Part shown: in pieces, positions 21,994-30,090 of the stretch | Layout of the letters: each line of letters opens with the position of its first letter | Position numbering within the stretch: position 1 is the first letter of the stretch | Origin: Lewinellaceae bacterium | GTDB taxonomy: Bacteria > Bacteroidota > Bacteroidia > Chitinophagales > Saprospiraceae | Direction: 5' to 3' | NCBI GenBank assembly: GCA_020636075.1 | Contig: JACJYO010000004.1 | Coordinates: forward strand, 310,001 to 374,000 | DNA length: 64,000 bases | Notes under the pieces: generated by a model | The model's database searches: none | What the model was told of the DNA's origin: nothing | Seen by the model: the letters and a program-made list of their open reading frames with translations, nothing else | Program-made: the position numbers and the translations under genes

Positions 21994-23601
21994 TCAAAAC
22001 CGCTGCATCAATTTCGTGTTCACCAGCAAATAATCATTCCCCTGGCTATCGAACGTGTTTTCCACAAAAACATAGAAGCCCAGTTTTTTGAAAATGCTCC
22101 AGGTGAGACTGCCACCGACGATATTCTGGTTGGTCGAATACCCGTAAAACGGGAAGGTATAATCTACCCTGCGGTAGGAAAGTTCCAGGTTGAGTTTCCC
22201 TTTGAAAACGTCCTTCATCAAGCGCAGGCCAAAGGTTGTGCCGTTTAAATACCCGCTTTGCAGGTAGTTCGCCGTGAGCGTCGCGCTTGCTTTGAGCAGG
22301 GGTATGCGATTAAAATTCAGGTAGGAATTCAGGTTTTTGGCATCGTTGGCCTTGCTTTTTTGAAAACGCCAACTGCCGGTCAGGCCACAGCTGAGCCATT
22401 TGGCCGGGCGCATGTTCATTCCCAAACGCAGACCCTGGCGGGTTTCCTGATCGATCAGCTGATCGAGGTAGGTTTTGTAGGATTCGTAGTAAATGATGTT
22501 TTTCCGGTTGTCGTACGACAGCGAAAGATTCCAATTGCGGGAAAACCGATAACGCAGGGATGCAAACAGGTTGGTCAGGCTCGGCTGCATGCTGGCTTCG
22601 CTGTTGACGAGTTGATACAGGTCCATTTCCATCGAGCCGAACAGGTTTAGATTTTCCAGCAGTTCGTCCGAATGCTGGAAGTACACAAAACGCCGGTCTA
22701 CAGCCAATTTGTTCCGCTGCTCCACCACGCCAAGCGTGCTCTGGTGGTGTCGCTCGTGCGCTTTTGACCCGAAACCGACATAAGCCCCGGCCTGCAACAG
22801 ATTGGCGTCGAAGCTGTAGTCGAACAGATTCGGACGCGCCCCCGCCAGTACGCCGGTGTAAAAATGCCCGAAACCGGTTTCAAACTGCAGCCCATCTACG
22901 GCGCCCAGGTTGGTGATCTTTGGGTTGATGCCCCGGCCGGCGCTCAGGCTGGTGGTTTCATTGAAATGATAAGTGGCGGAAAGCCCGTACACTTTGAGCG
23001 CGTTGTTCAGGTTGTCTTGCACGGCAGACCACTCGCCGAGTGTATGCCGGAAAGTGACATAGGCGTTGGTTGAAAATTTTGAATCGTTCAGGTGCTCACC
23101 ATTGAAAACGAAAGCATAGCGCATGCGGGTGGTCTGGCCCCGGTCGGAAATATTGCTATAGGAAGCGGCGGATACCCGGGCCCGGATGCGTTGTTTGGGT
23201 GTAACCGATGCGGGAGCCGGTTTTCGAGTTTCCGGTTCCAGTTTGGCGGCGGGGACAGGAGCAGGTGGTTTTTGGGGCTCGGGTTTGGCTGGCGGAACTA
23301 GTCCGGTATCCGCGGTCTGTTTTGCAGAAATGGCATCCTTCGGTTGCACCGATACGCCCGCCAGCGGCGTGCAAACACAGGAAATGGAAGACTTGTTCGT
23401 CACCACCAATGCCGGTGTCAGCACGCTGCCTTTTTTCAAAAACAAGGTATCACCAACGGCAATTCCTTTGGTCGACGCAAATTTCACATACACATGTTGG
23501 GCAGTAACATAGGATACAGCTCCCGTTTCAAGCTGCTGCGCCAGCAACCCAACCTGCGCCGAAAAAAGCAAAACCCCGATTACCGCAATTCCATACCGCA
23601 T
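21994..23601 (-). CDS. Outer-membrane beta-barrel protein of the multiheme cytochrome operon
   Basis: 535 residues. The signal peptide is about residues 1-21 (ending LLAQ). Residues about 22-95 form a small beta domain (VSYVTAQHVYVKFASTKGIAVGDTLFLKK), followed by a Pro/Lys/Glu-rich spacer (PAKPEPQKPPAPVPAAKLEPE, about 101-125). The remaining ~390 residues are alternating amphipathic strands with aromatic girdles, ending in LLVNTKLMQRF, a typical outer-membrane C-terminus. The gene starts 1 bp after the stop of the 28-heme cytochrome. By analogy with porin-cytochrome conduits (MtrB-like), it may sheath or anchor the cytochromes, although no sequence homology to MtrB is claimed. One CVC motif occurs, without a heme histidine. 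Confidence 0.7.
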   Translation of the reverse strand: MRYGIAVIGVLLFSAQVGLLAQQLETGAVSYVTAQHVYVKFASTKGIAVGDTLFLKKGSVLTPALVVTNKSSISCVCTPLAGVSVQPKDAISAKQTADTGLVPPAKPEPQKPPAPVPAAKLEPETRKPAPASVTPKQRIRARVSAASYSNISDRGQTTRMRYAFVFNGEHLNDSKFSTNAYVTFRHTLGEWSAVQDNLNNALKVYGLSATYHFNETTSLSAGRGINPKITNLGAVDGLQFETGFGHFYTGVLAGARPNLFDYSFDANLLQAGAYVGFGSKAHERHHQSTLGVVEQRNKLAVDRRFVYFQHSDELLENLNLFGSMEMDLYQLVNSEASMQPSLTNLFASLRYRFSRNWNLSLSYDNRKNIIYYESYKTYLDQLIDQETRQGLRLGMNMRPAKWLSCGLTGSWRFQKSKANDAKNLNSYLNFNRIPLLKASATLTANYLQSGYLNGTTFGLRLMKDVFKGKLNLELSYRRVDYTFPFYGYSTNQNIVGGSLTWSIFKKLGFYVFVENTFDSQGNDYLLVNTKLMQRF

Positions 23602-23602
23602 A

Positions 23603-25762
23603 TCAATTTCCTTTTGGATGGCAGGATAAACAGGCCGGACTCGAATACATATAGCCGTTTACTCCATTGTGATCACCGTCGGTTTTGTTTTTGGTATGGC
23701 AGGTTGTGCAACTGAACACCGCATAATTCCCGGCAACGGTGTGGCAGTCGGAGCACTGGTCCCATTTATTTCTGTGCTTACCGCTGTAAATCGGGAAGTA
23801 CATGTCGTCGTGGTCAAATGTTGCCGGTGTCCAGCCCGATTCGGTATGACAATCGGCACAGGTCGTCGGGAAGCCCGCCGAGGTATGCTGAGGACTGTTG
23901 GTTTGGTTGTAATCGGCCATGTGGCAGCTGGCGCAATCGGTCGGTGTGCCGGTATAGCCCGAGGCATGGCATTCCACGCAAGCCGTGCTGACGTGTGCGC
24001 CTTTCAACGGGAACTTGGTCATGTTGTGGTCAAACGTAGCCGGCGTCCAGCCCGACTCGGTGTGGCAAAGTGCGCAATCCTGCGGAAACTGCGACGCCGC
24101 GTGGTTTGGATCAGTTGTGGCGTTGTAATCGGGCAAGTGGCAACTGACGCAGGCGGTTGGTGTTCCGGTATAACCCGAAGCATGGCACTCCAAACAAGCC
24201 GTGCTGACGTGCGCGCCTTTGAGCGGGAACTTGGTCAGGTTGTGGTCAAACGTAGCCGGCGTCCAGCCCGACTCGGTGTGGCAAAGCGCGCAATCCTGCG
24301 GAAACTGTGAAGCGGCGTGGTTTGGGTCTGTGGTGGCGTTGTAATCGGGTAAGTGGCAACTGACGCAGGCAGTCGGTGTGCCGGTATAGCCGGAAGCGTG
24401 GCATTCCACACAAGCCGTGCTGACGTGTGCGCCTTTGAGCGGGAACTTGGTCAGGTTGTGGTCAAACGAGGCTGGCGTCCAGCCCGTTTCGGTGTGGCAA
24501 AGCGCGCAATCTTGCGGGAACTGGGAAGTCGCGTGGTTCGGGTCTGTGGTAGCGTTGTAATCATCCAGGTGGCAGCTGACACAGGCCGTCGGCGTGCCGG
24601 TATAGGTGGAAACGTGGCATTGCTTGCAATCGACCGTTACGTGGGCGCCTTTCAGCGGAAATTGTGTTTTGTTGTGATCAAAGCCATCGCTGCCGTCACC
24701 GTTCGGGTGACAGGCCAGGCAGGCCGGACTGTTGTAGGTGTAACCGGTAATTCCGGTGTGGTGGTTGTCGGTTTCCGGATTGGTATGGCAAGTCGTGCAG
24801 GAAAAAACCGCAAAGTTCGTCGGGTCGGTATGGCAATCCGCACACTGATCCCATTCGCCCTTGTGTTTTCCGCTGTAGATGGGAAAATACAGGGCATCGT
24901 GTTGCGCGAATTTTGCCGGCATCCAGTCGGGGTCGGTCGTGTGGCACTCGATGCAATTTTGAGAAAAATTGGATGCTGTGTGGTTGGGGTTCGAGGCCGT
25001 TTCAAAGTCCGTTTGGTGGCAGGCAATACAATCCGAGGGCGTGTTCGAATACGAGCCGTTGGTATGGCAGCGGGCGCAATCGGCAATATCGTGGCCTTTG
25101 GTGAGCGGGAAAAAATCGTGGCGCACCTTGCTGGTTGTCCAGTCGAACCGGGACACATCGTGGCAGTCAGCGCATTGGGTGGAAAATCCGGCGGCCTGGT
25201 GGTTGGGGCTTGCTGTGGCTGCGTAATCCATCTGGTGGCAGTTGATGCAATCGTTTCCAAGGCGGTCGAAACGCAGACCGGTTTCCGATTTGTGGCAATC
25301 GGCGCAGGCAGCAAACGTGTGTGCGCCCAGCAGGGGGAAGCCATTGTCCTGGTGCAGTTCCGGGATGACATCCACCAGCCAGTTTTCCGTGCTATGGCAG
25401 CGGGCACAATCCGCTCCCACGGTGCGCTGATGCACATCCTGATGGCAGGCAAAGCAATCGGATTTTGCTTCCGAAAAAACCATGCTCTGGTGGCAGCCGC
25501 GGCAATCAACCCGCACGTGCTGGCCGGTCAAGGGAAACCGGGTTTTCGTATGGCTGAATTTGGCAGTGTCCCAGCCGATCTGCCAGCCCGTAGTTTTGGA
25601 AAAAACAGGGCCCTCCCGATCCCAGGCATCGTACGGGATTTCCCATCCGGTGGTCAGGTGGCAATCGGCACAATTGACCCGGAAATTGGCGCCGTGCGGC
25701 GATTGCGCCAGCAGCGGCGCAGCCAGGCTCAGCCAGAACATCAAAGATGACAATCTATACAT
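23603..25762 (-). CDS. 28-heme c-type cytochrome with tandem 72-residue repeats
   Basis: 719 residues, signal peptide about 1-19. I count 28 CXXCH heme-attachment motifs. Three to four copies of a 72-residue, three-heme unit (FPLKGAHVSTACVECHASG, TPTACVSCHLPDYNATTDPNH, FPQDCALCHTESGWTP) occupy about residues 370-650. A terminal module of about 70 residues (LYFPIYSGKHKGEWDQCADCH ... SPACLACHPNG) occurs twice, near 290-360 and 650-719. It is exported and, given the barrel gene next to it, probably periplasmic or outer-surface and involved in long-range electron transfer. Its 5' end overlaps the 23-heme gene by 22 bp. The redox partner is unknown. Confidence 0.9.
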   Translation of the reverse strand: MYRLSSLMFWLSLAAPLLAQSPHGANFRVNCADCHLTTGWEIPYDAWDREGPVFSKTTGWQIGWDTAKFSHTKTRFPLTGQHVRVDCRGCHQSMVFSEAKSDCFACHQDVHQRTVGADCARCHSTENWLVDVIPELHQDNGFPLLGAHTFAACADCHKSETGLRFDRLGNDCINCHQMDYAATASPNHQAAGFSTQCADCHDVSRFDWTTSKVRHDFFPLTKGHDIADCARCHTNGSYSNTPSDCIACHQTDFETASNPNHTASNFSQNCIECHTTDPDWMPAKFAQHDALYFPIYSGKHKGEWDQCADCHTDPTNFAVFSCTTCHTNPETDNHHTGITGYTYNSPACLACHPNGDGSDGFDHNKTQFPLKGAHVTVDCKQCHVSTYTGTPTACVSCHLDDYNATTDPNHATSQFPQDCALCHTETGWTPASFDHNLTKFPLKGAHVSTACVECHASGYTGTPTACVSCHLPDYNATTDPNHAASQFPQDCALCHTESGWTPATFDHNLTKFPLKGAHVSTACLECHASGYTGTPTACVSCHLPDYNATTDPNHAASQFPQDCALCHTESGWTPATFDHNMTKFPLKGAHVSTACVECHASGYTGTPTDCASCHMADYNQTNSPQHTSAGFPTTCADCHTESGWTPATFDHDDMYFPIYSGKHRNKWDQCSDCHTVAGNYAVFSCTTCHTKNKTDGDHNGVNGYMYSSPACLSCHPKGN
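23900..24690. repeat. 216-bp tandem repeat within the 28-heme cytochrome gene
   Basis: The block around AGCCGTGCTGACGTG recurs at 23981, 24197 and 24413, exactly 216 bp (72 codons) apart, with a more diverged fourth unit near 24629. The first three are nearly identical in nucleotide sequence, pointing to recent duplication. Ends are approximate. Confidence 0.8.
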
Positions 25763-27723
25763 TGGAAACTTTTTAACTGATATTGAACAACCAATTTGCC
25801 GTTTTCTTCCACGGGTTTATGGCACTTGGAACAAGCCACGCTGGCGTGTTTTCCATCCAGTTTGAAGGCGGTTTTATTGTGGTTGAATCGTTTGATCGCC
25901 CAACTGTCGAACGCATGGCAACGCAGACAATCGGTCTGGCCGTTTTGGTCAAATTGATCACCATGCACGTTGTCGTGACAGGCGGCGCAGGTCGTTGGCG
26001 TACCGGCAAATTGCTGAAAACGCTCGGGTAGTTTGCCGCCATCGTCTTTGCCGTGGCAGGCCATGCAAGCTTGTTTGGCGTGTGCGCCCTGCAATTTGAA
26101 CGCCGTCTGCTTGTGGTCAAAGTGGTTTTCGTCCCAACTGGCAGTCACGTGGCAACGCTTGCAGTCCTGATCGGGATAGTATTTTTTGTCTAAAAATCCC
26201 ACATGCACATCATTGTGACAGTCGACGCAGGTTTCGCCGATGTTCCGGAACTGCCATTTTTTTTCGTTATCGGGTTTATGGCAGGCAAAACAAGGCGTGG
26301 CGGCATGCCCACCGTCGAGGGGTAGTTTTGCCTTGGCATGATCGTCGATGCCGAATTGGCTTGTTTCAAAGCCCGCCTCGGTATGGCATTCGCGGCAATC
26401 GGGGCTGATCCCGAGTATGGAAGCCATCTGCCCTTCGTGGTAATCGGTATGGCAGTCCGCGCAGAAATAGTAGCGCATGGGCTTGGTAAAACTGCCCGAG
26501 GTATGGCATTGTTTGCAACCGACGGTCTGGTGTTTGCCTACCAGTTCAAAACCCGTGCGGGCATGGTTGAAATTCTTCAACGTACCCGACACCCGGAACG
26601 AGCGCTCGTCGTGGCACTCGGCACAGTTGGTCCCGAATTTCCGGTCATGCACATCCTGGTGGCATTGGACGCAATTGTTGGTCCGCACACCCAGCCGGTC
26701 CTGAAAAATGGTGCTGGCCGTGGTACGCATATTGTGACAGCCCGCACAATCCACCTGTTCGTGTTTGCCTTTGAGAGGGAAGTGCGTTTCGCTGTGATCA
26801 AAATTTTTCAATCCGGCGGTTGAGAGGAAAGATTGCTCCGTGTGGCATTGCTTGCAGTTGGTGCCGAGGTTGAAATTGTGCGGATCGTTGTGACAACTGT
26901 TGCAATTGGAAAATGACAGTCCGGTAAATTGTTTGAAAACCTTGCCATTGCGCACCTCGTCTTTATGGCAGGACTTGCAGTCCACCAGCTTGTGCTGGCC
27001 CCGCAACGGAAAATCGGCTTTGCTGTGATCAAACTTCGATGCTGGTGCAAATGCCGTGGTGGTATGGCATTTGGCGCAATCGCTGGAAAGGGTTTTCTGG
27101 TGGTAGTCTTCGTGGCAGGCAATGCAATCGGTGTTGAGCCCCAGGTAGGTATCGGTGCGTTTTTTTAGTTCCCGGTCGTCTACAAAATCGGGTTTGTGGC
27201 ACTGCCGGCAATCGATACGCTGGTGCGCTCCGGTCAGTTTAAAACCCGCCAGGTCGTGGTTGAATTTGTTTTTGTCAAACCGCACCATGTCGAAATTGCG
27301 GCCGTGGTGGTCGCTGTGGCAGTCGGTGCAGTCTTTCCCTTTGATCTCCCGCGAAGCGTGAAAGCCGGACCGCGTGTCGATCCTGGATTTTATTTCTTTA
27401 TGGCAATCGAGGCATTTCGCGTTCGACACCTTGTCGCCCAGCACGTGGCATTTGGTGCAATTGGACAGACCCTCCAAATGGGCGTGCGCCTTCGACAGGT
27501 CGCCGGGCGATAATTGGGCGTTGGCAACACCGGAAAACAGCGCCAAAAAAAGCGTGGAAAAAGCAGCAATCCGTTGAAAAGAAAAAGGAAAAGCAAACGA
27601 CAGCAAGCCGTGCGGGTTCTTTTGTTTTGCCTTTTTTAGAAGAAAAAACCGGAGATCGGGATGAATCAGAGCGGTGCAAAACAAAAGAACAATGGAGCAA
27701 ATAACCAGTTGTTCTGAAAGCAT
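25741..27723 (-). CDS. 23-heme c-type cytochrome
   Basis: 660 residues with 23 CXXCH motifs. The N-terminus is unusual: a hydrophobic helix (residues 5-21) comes first, then a basic stretch (KKAKQKNPHG), then a second hydrophobic segment (about 49-68) ending VANAQ, which looks like the real signal peptide. Thus the start may be further downstream, or the protein has an extra anchor. Heme sites are arranged with distal histidines in recurring F-HxxTxFxLxGxH blocks (KFDHSKADFPLRGQH, NFDHSETHFPLKGKH), like other large bis-His cytochromes. First gene of the operon with the 28-heme cytochrome and barrel. A full -7 element lies upstream. Confidence 0.88.
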   Translation of the reverse strand: MLSEQLVICSIVLLFCTALIHPDLRFFLLKKAKQKNPHGLLSFAFPFSFQRIAAFSTLFLALFSGVANAQLSPGDLSKAHAHLEGLSNCTKCHVLGDKVSNAKCLDCHKEIKSRIDTRSGFHASREIKGKDCTDCHSDHHGRNFDMVRFDKNKFNHDLAGFKLTGAHQRIDCRQCHKPDFVDDRELKKRTDTYLGLNTDCIACHEDYHQKTLSSDCAKCHTTTAFAPASKFDHSKADFPLRGQHKLVDCKSCHKDEVRNGKVFKQFTGLSFSNCNSCHNDPHNFNLGTNCKQCHTEQSFLSTAGLKNFDHSETHFPLKGKHEQVDCAGCHNMRTTASTIFQDRLGVRTNNCVQCHQDVHDRKFGTNCAECHDERSFRVSGTLKNFNHARTGFELVGKHQTVGCKQCHTSGSFTKPMRYYFCADCHTDYHEGQMASILGISPDCRECHTEAGFETSQFGIDDHAKAKLPLDGGHAATPCFACHKPDNEKKWQFRNIGETCVDCHNDVHVGFLDKKYYPDQDCKRCHVTASWDENHFDHKQTAFKLQGAHAKQACMACHGKDDGGKLPERFQQFAGTPTTCAACHDNVHGDQFDQNGQTDCLRCHAFDSWAIKRFNHNKTAFKLDGKHASVACSKCHKPVEENGKLVVQYQLKSFQCIDCHL

Positions 27724-27753
27724 GGGTACGGATTAAAAAATTCGATCGGTGGC

Positions 27754-27761
27754 CAAAGGTA
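27754..27761 (-). promoter_or_regulatory. -7 promoter element of the multiheme cytochrome operon
   Basis: TACCTTTG on the minus strand is a full TAnnTTTG match, 30 bp before the first start codon of the 23-heme cytochrome gene at 27723. It probably drives all three genes down to 21994. Confidence 0.6.
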
Positions 27762-28041
27762 AACCGAATGCACCTGTCTGAACCATGACTTTTGTCACGC
27801 CTGACGGTAAGTTTGCGGGCTTTTACCGCAAGGCATTTTGTCCACTTCCGGCCGGGATGCATACTGTACGGCTACTGTAAACGGGATGTTGTTTCGGGTG
27901 ATATTTTTAACAGTCCTGCCTCCGATAACAGGGCGATAAAAATTTTTTTGACCTTGGTTGTGACCCATCTAGAGATGTCTCCTTTTAGTTGACATAAACA
28001 GTACGGTTTCACATAAACAACTGATAATGCGTTGTCAGTTC

Positions 28042-28218
28042 AGATGTCTCCCTCCGGTCGACAAGACAGTCGTCTATTTTAAAACTAAATTTTTACCGGA
28101 TTTCTCGCTACGCTCGAAATTTCGCCCAAGCCCTGCCGAAATTTCGAGCGTAGCGAGAAATCCGATAAATTGTATGTTTCTTCAAACAAGTTGTCATGTC
28201 GACCGGAGGGAGACATCT
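28042..28218. repeat. 177-bp nested palindromic element in the 27.7-28.35 kb gap
   Basis: The outer arms (28042-28063, AGATGTCTCCCTCCGGTCGA...; complement at 28197-28218) and inner arms (28097-28124 and 28137-28164, GGATTTCTCGCTACGCTCG and complement) are perfect or nearly perfect inverted repeats around a 12-base loop. A short piece of the outer arm (AGATGTCTCC) also occurs at 27973-27982. This 600-bp gap contains no convincing gene; the element resembles a non-coding MITE-like or REP-like unit. Confidence 0.8.
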
Positions 28219-28262
28219 GGCTAGGTCGCAACTTGAGTTATTTTAAAAAAATTGTCCCGCTT

Positions 28263-28289
28263 TGTCCGAAAGTGGTCCGCCCGTTCGTC
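28263..28289 (+). promoter_or_regulatory. Candidate ECF42-type promoter upstream of the DGPF/sigma operon
   Basis: TGTCCG (28263-28268), 17 bases, then CGTC (28286-28289). Reported ECF42 promoters have a -35 like TGTCGA and a -10 like CGWC, and ECF factors often control their own operon. The -35 is only a 4/6 match. It lies 62 bp before the DGPF start. Candidate only. Confidence 0.35.
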
Positions 28290-28351
28290 AACGCAGTGTC
28301 TTTAATTTTGAAACACACTAAAAACACTTTTTTCACTAAAAAATTTAAGTA

Positions 28352-28705
28352 ATGGACAAGTACATGATGATCTTCCGCAACACCCCCATGAGTGAAGAGG
28401 CTTTCGCCCAAATGTCGCCCGAGGAAATGCAGGCCTCCCTTGAAAAGTGGAACACCTGGATTGGCGGTATTGCCGCCCAGGGCAAACTGGTAGGCTCGGA
28501 TGCGCTGGAAGGTGGTGGTAAAATCGTGAGTGGCGCGAAAAAAGCCATAACCGACGGCCCCTACGTCGAAAGCAAGGAGCTGGTGAGCGGCTACCTGATC
28601 ATGCAGGCCGCCAACGAAGCAGAGGCTGTTGAAAATTCGAAAGGTTGCCCGATCTTTGAGATCGACGGCTCCGTGGAAGTGCGCAAACTCATGATCTTCG
28701 AGTGA
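28352..28705 (+). CDS. YCII-related / DGPF domain protein
   Basis: 117 residues, a single ferredoxin-like YCII domain. The hallmark ITDGPYVESKELVSGYLIM contains the DGPF/DGPY signature, and the start MDKYMMIFRNTPM is typical. The function of these small proteins is not established; they are the characteristic genomic partners of ECF42 sigma factors, and one follows 95 bp downstream here. This suggests a role in the stress response or in modulating that sigma factor, which remains inference. No signal peptide. Confidence 0.9.
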   Translation: MDKYMMIFRNTPMSEEAFAQMSPEEMQASLEKWNTWIGGIAAQGKLVGSDALEGGGKIVSGAKKAITDGPYVESKELVSGYLIMQAANEAEAVENSKGCPIFEIDGSVEVRKLMIFE

Positions 28706-28735
28706 TGCGTGATGCGTGATGAGTGATGCGTGATG
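28701..28735 (+). repeat. Short tandem repeat (GTGATGC/A units) between DGPF and sigma genes
   Basis: Five imperfect copies of a seven- to eight-base unit built on GTGATGCGTGATG begin at the DGPF stop codon. They supply several overlapping ATG and TGA triplets ahead of the sigma-factor gene. Possibly slippage-prone. Confidence 0.7.
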
Positions 28736-28800
28736 AATATGCTACGCACCCACAGTGGTTTGGTTTGAATTCGTCACTCAAGATTTGGCACGATCAAACA

Positions 28801-30069
28801 ATGTTGGAATCTACAAACGTACAAGTATCGGTGGAGCATCTTTTTCGGCACGAGTCGGGGAAGATGCTCGCCGTTTTAGTGAAACTCTTCGGCTTACCAC
28901 AAGTCGGCGTGGCTGAGGATATTGTGCAGGAAACCCTACTCGCCGCCCTCGAAACCTGGAAATTGCGCGGCATGCCCGACCAACCCCGCGCCTGGCTGTA
29001 CCGCACTGCCAAAAACAAAACCATCGACTTCCTGCGCCGCGAGCGGAATTTTCAGGCCAACATCGTCCCCAACCTGCACACAGCCGCTGCCCAACATGCA
29101 ACCCCCGACCGCTGGCTCGACAACTTTTTCCTCGACGCCGAAATCGAAGACGCGCAACTGCGCATGATGTTCGCCTGCTGCCACCCCGCCATTCCCACCG
29201 AGGCCCAACTGGTGCTGATGTTGCGGAGCTTGTGCGGCCTGAGTATTCGCGAAATCGCTGCCGCCTTTTTGCAGCCCGAAGAAACCATGGCTAAACGGCT
29301 GTACCGCGCCAAGGAAAAGATTCGCCAGGAAAACCTGAGCCTCGAAGTACCCGCCGGCGCTCAGCTCGCCCCCCGGCTCGATGCGGTGTTGCAGGCCATT
29401 TACCTTTTGTTCAACGAAGGTTACAAATCCGCTTCCGAGGCATCCGTTATCCGCCGCGAACTGTGTGAGGAAGCGCTCCGCCTGGGTGATCTGTTGCTGC
29501 GCCATCCGGCCAGCCAACTGCCCAAAACCTATGCGCTGCTGGCGTTGATGTGTTTTCAGGCGTCGCGCTTCGATGCCCGGCTGGACGAATCCGGCGCCAT
29601 CATTTTGCTGGAAAACCAGGACCGCAGCCGCTGGAACCAGTCGCTCATTAACGCCGGATACGCCCATTTGCAGCGATCCTTCCAAGGCAACGAGATCACC
29701 GACTACCACCTGGAGGCGGCCATCGCCTCCTACCACGCCTCTGCGCCCGGTTTTGCGCAAACCAACTGGAAGAGTATTTTTTACTGCTACGACCTGTTGC
29801 TAAAAATCAATCCCTCGCCTTTCGTGGCGCTCAACCGGGCCATTGCGCTGGGTTATGCCGAGGGGCCGCAGGCGGGGATCTCAGCCCTGCAATCTATTTC
29901 GGGGCTAGAGCAGCATTATTTGTACCATGCAGCTTTGGGCGATTTTTTTGTGAAACTGGAAAATACTGCGGCAGCACGCCAGGCGTTTAAAACAGCACTG
30001 AAACTGGCGCAGTTGCCGGCTGAATGCCGGGTGCTGGAACTAAAACTGGCTGCGCTGAAACCTTCCTGA
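28801..30069 (+). CDS. ECF42-type RNA polymerase sigma factor with C-terminal helical (DUF6596/TPR-like) extension
   Basis: 422 residues from ATG 28801. Upstream in-frame ATGs near 28723 would add 26 residues derived from the tandem repeat region. Sigma region 2 is about residues 8-80 (DIVQETLLAALETWKLRG, AWLYRTAKNKTIDFLRRE), region 4 about 115-170 (LCGLSIREIAAAFLQPEETMAKRLYRAKEKIR). The remaining ~240 residues are a helical extension (LNEGY, LLALMCFQASRFDAR, LNRAIALGYAEGP), as in ECF42 factors, which lack a classic anti-sigma partner and sit next to DGPF genes. The extension is thought to be needed for activity. Confidence 0.9.
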   Translation: MLESTNVQVSVEHLFRHESGKMLAVLVKLFGLPQVGVAEDIVQETLLAALETWKLRGMPDQPRAWLYRTAKNKTIDFLRRERNFQANIVPNLHTAAAQHATPDRWLDNFFLDAEIEDAQLRMMFACCHPAIPTEAQLVLMLRSLCGLSIREIAAAFLQPEETMAKRLYRAKEKIRQENLSLEVPAGAQLAPRLDAVLQAIYLLFNEGYKSASEASVIRRELCEEALRLGDLLLRHPASQLPKTYALLALMCFQASRFDARLDESGAIILLENQDRSRWNQSLINAGYAHLQRSFQGNEITDYHLEAAIASYHASAPGFAQTNWKSIFYCYDLLLKINPSPFVALNRAIALGYAEGPQAGISALQSISGLEQHYLYHAALGDFFVKLENTAAARQAFKTALKLAQLPAECRVLELKLAALKPS

Positions 30070-30090
30070 ACCAATCAATGCCCCTTAATT

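Noticed and set aside
23900..24690. Tandem repeats considered as a CRISPR array
   Set aside because: Units are 216 bp, contiguous and coding, with no unique spacers.
24353..25750. Long open frame (465 codons) opposite the 28-heme cytochrome
   Set aside because: Antisense of repeated CXXCH coding; its repeats merely mirror the 216-bp units.
27792..28224. Small open frames in the gap after the cytochrome operon
   Set aside because: They coincide with the nested palindrome and have no domain or start signals.
28723..28800. 5' extension of the sigma-factor gene
   Set aside because: The added residues come from the tandem-repeat region and the family begins at the later ATG.
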